This document shows, one piece after another, positions 14,580 through 20,115 of a DNA stretch of 25,161 bases. Position 1 is the first letter of the stretch. Every line of letters begins with the position of its first letter. Under the pieces are notes generated by a model. The model was not told where the DNA came from. It saw nothing but the letters and a program-made list of their open reading frames with translations, and did no database searches. The stretch comes from Promethearchaeota archaeon. Its GTDB lineage: Archaea > Asgardarchaeota > Lokiarchaeia > Sigynarchaeales > SOKP01. The DNA is taken from NCBI GenBank assembly GCA_019057975.1, contig JAHLWJ010000027.1, positions 1 to 25,161 on the forward strand, given 5' to 3'. A program made the position numbers and the translations under genes.

Positions 14580-15068
14580 TTGACTTTTACAAAAGAAAAA
14601 CCTGAAAATAAGAATTTTGGAAAAAGGGACATTAGAGTAGCATCAATACGAGTGCCTGCAGATCAATATGAGGTAATTTTAGCAGTTATGAAAGATTACG
14701 TGAGCAATTTTAAAGAAGACAATGTTAAAAAAATAGAAACTATAAAAGATAGCATTGAAGAAATTATTTCTATGCATTTAGATGTTAAGGATTACGTTAG
14801 AAAAGAAAAGAGCATTACTTCAGATAAGTATTACAGCATTTTATTCAATCATAATGAAAATTTGATTGATGATTTAATAGATAATTTTTCTATTGAAAGA
14901 AAAAAGCCAGTAAAAACACTTACAGAAGAAAATAGAGAAAAAGAGTTAAAAAAAGAAAATTCTACATCATCAGTTTGGAAACCACCACCAATTTATAAAC
15001 CAATGGATATAGATAAATTATTGAAAGAAAATAGAAAGAGAGCAAAAAAGAGAAATAAAAGAAGATGA
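14580..15068 (+). CDS. Hypothetical DNA-binding-like protein
   Basis: 162 residues from a TTG, with no ribosome-binding site, so probably leaderless. The TATA-like sequence is about 30 bases upstream. Residues 18-44 (IRVASIRVPADQYEVILAVM) look like the strand and first helix of a ribbon-helix-helix-like domain. The middle is helical and charged. Residues 135-162 contain a proline stretch (WKPPPIYKP) and a strongly basic tail (KRAKKRNKRR). It heads a four-gene chain with overlapping stops and starts, and the inverted repeat over its promoter suggests autoregulation. The exact start is uncertain. Confidence 0.6.
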   Translation: MTFTKEKPENKNFGKRDIRVASIRVPADQYEVILAVMKDYVSNFKEDNVKKIETIKDSIEEIISMHLDVKDYVRKEKSITSDKYYSILFNHNENLIDDLIDNFSIERKKPVKTLTEENREKELKKENSTSSVWKPPPIYKPMDIDKLLKENRKRAKKRNKRR

Positions 15069-15217
15069 AAGATGAAACCAAAACAAACAAGAATGAAATA
15101 GACCAAGCACTTAGAGATGACAAAGAAAAATATTTTAAAGGCTTTTCAAAAAAAGATGGTAGAAAAATATTAGATCACGTTAGAAAAGCTTTTGTAGAAA
15201 AAAATAAAGGTAATTGA
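15065..15217 (+). CDS. Small charged hypothetical protein
   Basis: 50 residues, MKDETKTNKNEIDQALRDD then KYFKGFSKKDGRKILDHVRK. It overlaps the preceding stop as ATGA. It is helical and basic near the end, and not recognised. Overlap on one side and tight spacing (6 bases) on the other support a real gene in the chain. Confidence 0.55.
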   Translation: MKDETKTNKNEIDQALRDDKEKYFKGFSKKDGRKILDHVRKAFVEKNKGN

Positions 15218-15223
15218 TAAATA

Positions 15224-15349
15224 ATGAGTTATAAGAAAGATAAAGAAGAACTGATAAAAGCATTTGAAGACAGCCAAAAAAGAAAGAAAATAGAAGAATG
15301 TGAAAAGAAATTAGCTAAAATACAAAAAGAAAAGAATGGTAAATCATGA
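15224..15349 (+). CDS. Tiny coiled-coil-like protein
   Basis: 41 residues, MSYKKDKEELIKAFEDSQKR then KIEECEKKLAKIQKEKNGKS. It is almost entirely helical and charged, resembling a short coiled coil. It overlaps the following membrane protein gene as ATGA. The GGTAATTGAT sequence around 15210 is a weak ribosome-binding site. Confidence 0.5.
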   Translation: MSYKKDKEELIKAFEDSQKRKKIEECEKKLAKIQKEKNGKS

Positions 15350-15570
15350 AGAAATTTAAGTTTATGAGCAATGATAATTTTGTTCCATTGTTTTTACTAT
15401 TGTTTTGCATAGTTGGTTTATTGGCAATTATATATGTAAACAAATATGGTGAGATAAACATACATGCCATTGAATTTAGAGAAGAAACAATTGGTGTTTT
15501 GGTTGTAGCTTTATGCATGGTTGCTTTAATTCCTGTATTTTATTATTTTATAAAGGAACTGAACAAATAA
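15346..15570 (+). CDS. Two-pass small membrane protein
   Basis: 74 residues. Hydrophobic helices lie at about 12-31 (FVPLFLLLFCIVGLLAIIYV) and 49-68 (IGVLVVALCMVALIPVFYYF), with a short polar loop between and a basic N-terminus. It is the last gene of the 14580 operon, coupled by ATGA to the coiled-coil gene. The same size and topology occur in the genes at 8650 and 21498, though without clear sequence similarity. Confidence 0.65.
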   Translation: MKKFKFMSNDNFVPLFLLLFCIVGLLAIIYVNKYGEINIHAIEFREETIGVLVVALCMVALIPVFYYFIKELNK

Positions 15571-15983
15571 TTTTTCTCTCTTCAGGTAAAATTATTAATG
15601 CAAAATCAACTTAGAAACTTATTTGAAGTAATATAATATGAAATAAGAGTTGAAAACTGTATTTAAATTTATGAAAATTATATCTCTAAAACTTACAAAG
15701 AAGTGCTTTAGTTAAATTCTAAGCAAGATAACAGTTGAAAAATTACACTTAAAAATACAATATATAAAGTATAGAAAAGATATTTTTAGATGATAAAAAT
15801 TCCTAGTGAGTAAAAAATTTTCAAAAATAGCTGATCTCTTAATACTGGGTTTGTTTTTAGTATAATAACATCAAGAAAAATAATTATCTGTTGAAATTTG
15901 AGCTTAAATGACACCTTTTTTTGTTGTGATCTTTAATTTTGGCTATTTTCTCCACAAATGCATGTGAATTTTATGGTTTAACA
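15571..15983. other. Gene-free region
   Basis: No gene is supported on either strand. T-runs at 15571-15580 probably terminate the preceding operon. The remainder is low-complexity A+T DNA separating this operon from the minus-strand remnant. Confidence 0.6.
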
Positions 15984-16000
15984 GTATTAAAGTTTAATAC
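15984..16000. repeat. 17-bp palindrome GTATTAAA-G-TTTAATAC
   Basis: Perfect 8-bp arms surround a single base, overlapping the stop of the minus-strand remnant. The same half-site recurs in the palindrome at 16252-16277 on the other side of the remnant and singly at 16322-16332. Confidence 0.6.
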
Positions 16001-16266
16001 CCTTCATTTTTTCCAAGTGTGAATAGGAATTTTTTCTTTTTGAAAAAATTAATTTCTCCAAATTCGAAGAAATCTTCTTTTTTGGATAGTCCATCTTTTA
16101 GCTTTTTTAGTCTATTACCAAGAGTTTGCTCTATCATATCAACTATAACAGCAATATCCTTATGCTTATTCCATGCTCTGAGATACTCCCGCATTATCTC
16201 TTCATTTTTAGCATTTCACAGGGTTTTGTATTGGTTTGGTGAGAAGATGTGATCATTTAATACAAG
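15994..16266 (-). pseudogene. Minus-strand gene remnant interrupted by TGA
   Basis: On the minus strand one frame is open from 16269 to the stop at 15994, apart from one TGA at 16216-16218. Upstream of it reads NDHIFSPNQYKTL; downstream reads NAKNEEIMREYLRAWNKHKD, then VDMIEQTLGNRLKKLKDGLSKKEDFF. A tryptophan (TGG) would fit at the stop, and both sides look like protein. The open part alone could start at the ATG 16192-16194 (66 residues) but has no ribosome-binding site. Its codons (CGG, CTC, GCG) are less A+T-biased than the neighbours, suggesting foreign origin. It is probably a decayed fragment; recoding is unlikely because TGA is a normal stop elsewhere in the window. Confidence 0.4.
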
Positions 16267-16332
16267 GTATTAATGATATTTTAATTCATTTTTGTTGCTA
16301 ATTCTATTAATTTTAATGTGTATCATTAATAC
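16252..16332. repeat. Alternative hairpins from three ATCATT(T)AATAC sites
   Basis: ATCATTTAATAC (16252-16263) and GTATTAATGAT (16267-16277) form an 11-bp hairpin with loop AAG. The latter is also a perfect inverted match to ATCATTAATAC at 16322-16332. The middle site can therefore pair with either neighbour. The region lies between the minus-strand gene and the remnant, so it may be a terminator or binding-site cluster. Confidence 0.55.
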
Positions 16333-16337
16333 ATGTC

Positions 16338-16724
16338 TTAATGCTTCCACCAATCTTTAGAATGCTTATACATGATCTGGGTGAATTTCTTTCCAGTTTT
16401 AGGGTGAACACGTGTTACCTTCACAGCTTTAAATCTTGGGTTGTTTTTTCTTTTCATTCTTGGTTTGGATTTTTTCCAAGCTTTTACGTCAATAGGATGT
16501 CCCCATGCTGGAGCAGAAACCATGACATTGGTTTGTTCTCTATAACCAACGTTATGTGCATCATCTTTATTTTTAGCCCAAACCTTAATCTTAGCACCTT
16601 TGGGAAAGCTTACTCCGTATCGGACGTCGAAAGGTTTAAAACCTTGTTTTATCAGTTCTTTTTCTTTCTTTTTTGATATTTTAGAAACAATTTCTATTTC
16701 ATCTTTTTTATTTATGAATGGCAT
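16338..16724 (-). CDS. Hypothetical basic protein on the minus strand, probably leaderless
   Basis: 128 residues, the clearest minus-strand gene of the window. It begins MPFINKKDEIEIVSKISKKK and includes DVRYGVSFPKGAKIKVWAK, VMVSAPAWGHPIDVKAWKKS and VHPKTGKKFTQIMYKHSKDW. It is rich in lysine, tryptophan and glycine with several beta-prone stretches, and basic overall, so nucleic-acid binding is possible. No family is recognised. There is no ribosome-binding site; TATTTAAATG (about 16750-16759 on the plus strand) lies roughly 30 bases before the ATG, consistent with a leaderless transcript. Codon use is visibly less A+T-biased than the neighbours, suggesting separate acquisition. Confidence 0.65.
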   Translation of the reverse strand: MPFINKKDEIEIVSKISKKKEKELIKQGFKPFDVRYGVSFPKGAKIKVWAKNKDDAHNVGYREQTNVMVSAPAWGHPIDVKAWKKSKPRMKRKNNPRFKAVKVTRVHPKTGKKFTQIMYKHSKDWWKH

Positions 16725-16773
16725 AATTGAGTTATAATAAGATATATTTGCATTTAAATATATGTTTAAACAT

Positions 16774-16803
16774 GTTTTAATGCTATTTGAAAAGCATTAA
16801 AAC
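16774..16803. repeat. Perfect 11-bp hairpin
   Basis: GTTTTAATGCT (16774-16784) and AGCATTAAAAC (16793-16803) pair perfectly around the loop ATTTGAAA. It lies upstream of the minus-strand gene and could act as its operator or as a structure between divergent units. Confidence 0.6.
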
Positions 16804-16966
16804 CTATTTTATACCACTTTTTATAGCCATTTAAGAAGTTTAAGTGTGTATTTTTTAAACATTTCAGGAAGTGTTTTTGTTTGAATTTTCAATCTACAAC
16901 CTTTTTTGATTTTTTGTAAACTATATTGAAATTCATTATTTTTAATTTAAGTTTTTGAAACTAATG

Positions 16967-17060
16967 AAATTCTAATTAGTTTTAATCTTTTATTCTAATC
17001 TATTAAAAATTCAATTAGTTTTATCTTTTATGTTAAAAACTAACAAAAATTTAATTAGTT
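16967..17060. repeat. Three direct repeats at 39-40-bp spacing
   Basis: AATTAGTTTTA occurs at 16974, 17013 and 17053, each preceded by AAATT(C/T). A degenerate AAATTC unit at 16929 may be a fourth. The period is close to four helical turns, so all copies face the same side of the DNA. They lie directly upstream of the gene at 17080, whose promoter TATA (TTTTATAAA, 17059-17067) is part of the last unit. Confidence 0.6.
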
Positions 17061-17079
17061 TTATAAAGTATTAAAAATT

Positions 17080-17442
17080 ATGAAAAATATGAAAAAAACA
17101 ACTTTTAGTAAATCTGAGCTGGAATACCTAAAGAATAAAATAGTAGAAAATCGTTTCAAAAATGACATCTATAACCTGAGATCATCTATAAGAAAAAAGA
17201 TTAGAAGAACATTGGGAGATTATGAATTGATATTAAACTTTAAAGACCAAACAATACAAAAACCACTAATAGAACAAAGTTTTTTCTGGGAATTAATCCA
17301 TATGATATTCAAAAGATATCCTAATTTAATAGAAACAGCATTAAAATTAGATGAAGTAAAAAAATATTTAGGAACAATGCCAAATGAATTTGAAGTAAAA
17401 TACAATAATTTAATATCAAAATTATCAGTTATGATATTTTAA
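17080..17442 (+). CDS. Hypothetical small helical protein
   Basis: 120 residues, or 117 from the second ATG at 17089, which lies about 26 bases after the TATA centre and would be leaderless. The sequence is basic and helical: FSKSELEYLKNKIVENRFKN, SSIRKKIRRTLGDYELIL, LIEQSFFWELIHMIFKRYP. No cysteines or membrane segments are seen. The phased repeats over its promoter suggest that it, or another DNA-binding protein, binds there, as in partition or copy-control loci. It is the only gene within a stretch bounded by short direct repeats. No family is recognised. Confidence 0.6.
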   Translation: MKNMKKTTFSKSELEYLKNKIVENRFKNDIYNLRSSIRKKIRRTLGDYELILNFKDQTIQKPLIEQSFFWELIHMIFKRYPNLIETALKLDEVKKYLGTMPNEFEVKYNNLISKLSVMIF

Positions 17443-17700
17443 TTCATATTAAACCTATTTTACACCATTTTTAAGGTTATTTTAAGCTATTTTAGAAATT
17501 TTCTTATTGTTATTATATAGCGACTTTTGAAAATTGTTTTTATTTCAAGTTTTTTTAATCTTATAAATGTATTTGAGTAAGAATTAAAAGAAACTTCTCT
17601 TAGAATTAACAAATTTGAATTTTTTGTAGTATCATAAAGCAAAAAAAATCTCTTTGAAAAAAGAAAAAGAGTAATGTTTTTGTTGAAAAATAATAATTAT
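17443..17700. other. Gene-free spacer
   Basis: No gene is seen. It begins with the second flanking repeat (17448-17473) and T-rich runs that would end transcription of the gene at 17080, and leads into the operator-rich promoter at 17701. Confidence 0.55.
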
Positions 17701-17761
17701 AGTAATACTAAAATCATAAAGTTTATATATTGATGTATTACTAAAAATAATTAAGTAATAC
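17701..17761 (+). promoter_or_regulatory. Promoter with TATA box flanked by AGTAATAC repeats
   Basis: AGTAATAC lies at 17701-17708, its reverse complement GTATTACT at 17735-17742, and AGTAATAC again at 17754-17761. A TATA box (TTTATATAT, 17722-17730) sits between the first two. Transcription would start near 17752, about 40 bases before the gene at 17794. Inverted and direct copies around a TATA box are typical of archaeal repressor control. Confidence 0.55.
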
Positions 17762-17793
17762 TAAAATAATAAAAATAATAAAAAGTGAACAAA

Positions 17794-18108
17794 ATGAAAT
17801 GTAAAGACTGTGGAGAGATTTATCTCTTAGCTGAAGATGGATCTGACTATTTTTGTCCTATTTGCCAAACCAAATTTGAACAAAGAAACAAATTTAGAAA
17901 AGTTATGGATGAAATGGATAAAATTAACAAAATGAATTCAAGGGAAAGAATTTTTCTAAGTGGTTTTTCCTACGCTGAATTAGAAAGGTTTTCTCTAATA
18001 ATGAAGAAATTTGTAAAAGCAAATCATTTACCAAGTGAAGATAAAGACTTTGTTAATGAAATTGCTAAAAAGGAGTTAAAACTCATAAAAGAAACAATAT
18101 TTTTTTAA
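17794..18108 (+). CDS. Zinc-ribbon protein heading an operon
   Basis: 104 residues. MKCKDCGEIYLLAEDGSDYF then CPICQTKFEQ gives Cys3-x2-Cys6 and Cys21-x2-Cys24, a compact zinc ribbon like those of transcription or replication factors. The remaining 80 residues are helical and charged, including RERIFLSGFSYAELERFSL. The ATG at 17794 is preferred; a GTG at 17785 lies in what is probably the ribosome-binding site (AAGTGAAC). Its promoter carries operator-like repeats, and it may repress itself. Confidence 0.65.
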   Translation: MKCKDCGEIYLLAEDGSDYFCPICQTKFEQRNKFRKVMDEMDKINKMNSRERIFLSGFSYAELERFSLIMKKFVKANHLPSEDKDFVNEIAKKELKLIKETIFF

Positions 18109-18158
18109 TTTTTTGAAACTTTAATTTAAATTCTAATTAAAGCAAAAGGTAAACTAAT

Positions 18159-18437
18159 ATGATAAAAGAAACTGAAAAAAAACCCGGAAGACCAATTGGT
18201 GTGAACTTTAAACACATAAAATACTTAAGATTAACTGATGAACAAAACAAGAATTGGGATAGAAATACACCAAAAGCTATTAGAGATTTCTTAGATGGTA
18301 ATTTAATTGAACTTTTAAAGCAATTGTATGATTTTATGGGTGATTACATGGTTGTTAGAGATAATAAAAAAGAGGAAGTTAAAGATCATAGAGAGTTAAT
18401 AGTTGAAATAAAGGAGATGATTAAGAAAAATGCCTGA
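18159..18437 (+). CDS. RHH-like protein with GRP (AT-hook-like) N-terminus
   Basis: 92 residues. KKPGRPIG at 8-14 resembles an AT-hook, suited to this A+T-rich DNA. FKHIKYLRLTDEQNKNW then PKAIRDFLDG (17-47) looks like a strand followed by two helices of an RHH domain. The C-terminal half is helical (LIELLKQLYDFMGDYM, LIVEIKEMIKK). AAAGGTAA precedes the ATG. It overlaps the next gene by 8 bases, indicating coupled translation. It may be a transcription regulator or a DNA-partition protein (inference). Confidence 0.6.
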   Translation: MIKETEKKPGRPIGVNFKHIKYLRLTDEQNKNWDRNTPKAIRDFLDGNLIELLKQLYDFMGDYMVVRDNKKEEVKDHRELIVEIKEMIKKNA

Positions 18438-18702
18438 TTTATTAGATATGATTGATGATATAGAAATAGAAGTTAAAACTGATGAAAAACCAGTAACTAA
18501 AACTGAAAAGAAACCTGCTAAAAAACCTAAAAGAATTGTTGGTGACAAAGAGTTCAAGAAAAAACAAATGAGCAATTATTTAGCTAAATATATACTTGAA
18601 AATCAAGATAATTTTACTTTAGATTGGTTAAGAGGACAAAAATTAACTTATGAATGTGTAAATGAAATGAGAAAACAAACAAAAAAGAAGGTGAAGAAAT
18701 AA
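18430..18702 (+). CDS. Hypothetical protein with lysine/proline linker
   Basis: 90 residues. The acidic N-terminus (MPDLLDMIDDIEIEVKTDE) is joined by a Lys/Pro/Ala-rich linker (TKTEKKPAKKPKRIVG) to a small helical domain (MSNYLAKYILENQDNFTLDW) and a basic end. The ribosome-binding site AAGGAGATGAT is inside the preceding gene. It is coupled on both sides: an 8-base overlap before and no gap after. Not recognised; the linker suggests flexible nucleic-acid or partner binding. Confidence 0.55.
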   Translation: MPDLLDMIDDIEIEVKTDEKPVTKTEKKPAKKPKRIVGDKEFKKKQMSNYLAKYILENQDNFTLDWLRGQKLTYECVNEMRKQTKKKVKK

Positions 18703-19128
18703 ATGTGTGAAGTAAGATGTAAAAGATGCAACAGGATTTTAAAGAATAAATTAAGCATAGAAAGGGAATATGGAGAAACTTGTTATCGTATTTTCAAATT
18801 GAGTGAAGCAAGTGAGCAAAAACAACTAAACAATTCAGTTTTAGAAGAATTGTTAAATAGAGTGAGAAAATTGGAATTAGATAACAATTTCATGAAATAC
18901 CAATTAAAACACAAATCATTTGTTAAATCTAAAGATTCAGAACTTGATTGGGACATTCCGAAAGAAATAAAAGAAGTTAAGAATGTCTATGAAATAAAAT
19001 TTAACGTAATTGTTAAAGAGCTAAAAGTTATTTTTACTGATGATTTTAACTACCACGACATACTTAAACCAATTGATCCAATAGAAGAAATTGTAGATCC
19101 CCCAGTATTGATTGAAATTATAGCTTAA
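18703..19128 (+). CDS. DUF6011-like zinc-ribbon protein
   Basis: 141 residues. The N-terminus CKRCNRILKNKLSIEREYGETC with Cys6-x2-Cys9 ... Gly24-x2-Cys27 matches the pattern of a small zinc-binding module common in phage and mobile-element proteins (C-x2-C-x-R-x-L ... S ... GYGPxC, as in DUF6011). Cys2 or Cys6 could supply the fourth ligand. A coiled coil follows (EELLNRVRKLELDNNFMKYQ), then a strand-rich acidic end. AAGGTGAAG at 18689-18697 is the ribosome-binding site. Long T-runs after the stop end the operon. The family assignment is from memory of the motif. Confidence 0.65.
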   Translation: MCEVRCKRCNRILKNKLSIEREYGETCYRIFKLSEASEQKQLNNSVLEELLNRVRKLELDNNFMKYQLKHKSFVKSKDSELDWDIPKEIKEVKNVYEIKFNVIVKELKVIFTDDFNYHDILKPIDPIEEIVDPPVLIEIIA

Positions 19129-19456
19129 ATTATTTTTTTTTTCTTATTTTTTTAAAAATTTAAGCCATTTAAAGCACTTTTATTTTTTTACCTATGTTTT
19201 CATACTAACAATTTCAAAATGGATGTTTATTGATGATAAATTGCTATTAAAAAGTATATTATACCTATATAACAAAGTTTAGGAACAATTATTTTTTCTA
19301 TTTTTGTTTTGTTTTTTGAACTATATATTAAGATTAAATTTGTAAATTATTTTTGGACATGATGGAAATCTCAAACTTTCAAAAAAAAATAACTTTAAAT
19401 ACATAAATAGTCTATTATTTTATTATATAATCAAATTTTAATGGGAGTTGGATAAT
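19129..19456. other. Gene-free region between operons
   Basis: T-runs at 19131-19152 are a likely terminator. The TATA-like CTTTAAATAC near 19392 and TTATTATATAA near 19424 could be promoters for the genes that follow. No coding frame is supported. Confidence 0.55.
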
Positions 19457-19564
19457 TTGCATGAAACTGTTTTTAACAAATCTATTGTATTTCTTCAAGC
19501 AACAAAAAACAATAATCTCCGAAGTGGCTATTTGGGTAAAATTATTGGTTTTTTATACAATTAA
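19457..19564 (+). CDS. Mini-protein with TTG start
   Basis: 35 residues, (M)HETVFNKSIVFLQATKNNN then LRSGYLGKIIGFLYN. GGGAGTTGGAT (19443-19453) precedes the TTG by 3 bases. An overlapping frame from the ATG at 19461 is also open but more hydrophobic. It looks like a truncated helix-turn-helix and is not recognised. Low confidence that it is expressed. Confidence 0.35.
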   Translation: MHETVFNKSIVFLQATKNNNLRSGYLGKIIGFLYN

Positions 19565-19584
19565 TTAAAAATGAGTTGATAAAA

Positions 19585-19821
19585 ATGACAAAACATTCTT
19601 ATGAACAAATAAAAAAAAAGCTTGAAAATGCTCTAAGAGTTTTTAGAACATCAGAAAACAGTGAAACATTAGATGCTATGATTGATGAAACCTTAGATAA
19701 AATTGGTCATAACATTATAGCAGAAGCAACAATAACTGAACTAAGAAACTCTCTTAAAATTCAGAATTTTACAGATTGGAACAATGTTTTAAATTTAGAT
19801 TACGATAAAAAATATTTTTAG
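19585..19821 (+). CDS. Hypothetical small helical protein
   Basis: 78 residues, MTKHSYEQIKKKLENALRVF then SETLDAMIDETLDKIGHNII and a C-terminal TDWNNVLNLDYDKKYF. GAGTTGAT (19574-19581) is the likely ribosome-binding site, so the ATG at 19585 is preferred over the TTG inside it. Soluble and helix-rich, with no motif recognised. It is followed after 12 bases by another small helical gene. Confidence 0.55.
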   Translation: MTKHSYEQIKKKLENALRVFRTSENSETLDAMIDETLDKIGHNIIAEATITELRNSLKIQNFTDWNNVLNLDYDKKYF

Positions 19822-19833
19822 GTGATTTAAAAA

Positions 19834-20052
19834 ATGGAAAATAATATCCCACAGCTGAAAAAGAAAATAAATAACATAGACAAACTGATTCTTGAATATT
19901 CTAATTTAAGAGAGGGCACAGACAATATTGGCATGAAGAAATCCTATGAATTCTTTATATCTCACATGGTAAAGAAGAAATTAACCATCCGAGAAATCAT
20001 AGATGATATTTATAGATCTATAATTACTATGCCATCCAATAACAAAGAATAA
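19834..20052 (+). CDS. Hypothetical small coiled-coil protein
   Basis: 72 residues, MENNIPQLKKKINNIDKLIL then LREGTDNIGMKKSYEFFISH and KKLTIREIIDDIYRSI. TAGGTGAT at 19820-19827, overlapping the preceding stop, is a strong ribosome-binding site. Helical hairpin-like, with no recognised family. The hairpin at 20066 separates it from the surface-protein gene. Confidence 0.55.
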   Translation: MENNIPQLKKKINNIDKLILEYSNLREGTDNIGMKKSYEFFISHMVKKKLTIREIIDDIYRSIITMPSNNKE

Positions 20053-20065
20053 TCACTTAGATTGA

Positions 20066-20104
20066 TGTATTGAAGATTATCAGCTTTTAGCTATAATCAA
20101 TACA
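20066..20104 (+). promoter_or_regulatory. Long hairpin just before the surface-protein gene
   Basis: TGTATT-(GAA)-GATTAT-(C)-AGCT pairs with AGCT-ATAATC-AATACA across a TTT loop: 16 bp with two bulges. It ends 2 bases before the AAAGGAGA ribosome-binding site, so the fold could affect translation or mRNA processing. There is no T-tract after it, so it is not a simple terminator. Confidence 0.55.
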
Positions 20105-20115
20105 AAAAGGAGAAA

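Larger units (their letters stand above)
16796..17473. repeat. Short direct repeats flanking the gene at 17080
   Basis: ATTAAAACCTATTTTATACC at 16796-16815 and ATTAAACCTATTTTACACCA at 17448-17467 continue into similar T-rich sequence. They bracket the repeat array and the gene at 17080 as a cassette of about 650 bp. Confidence 0.4.

Noticed and set aside
16216..16218. TGA recoded as tryptophan
   Set aside because: TGA ends many clearly bounded genes here (for example 4896, 5729, 6094), so a single internal TGA is better explained by decay.
16019..16252. Plus-strand frames over the minus-strand remnant and the gene at 16338
   Set aside because: They are rich in Phe and Ser with no ribosome-binding site, and the opposite strand has the better protein-like sequence.
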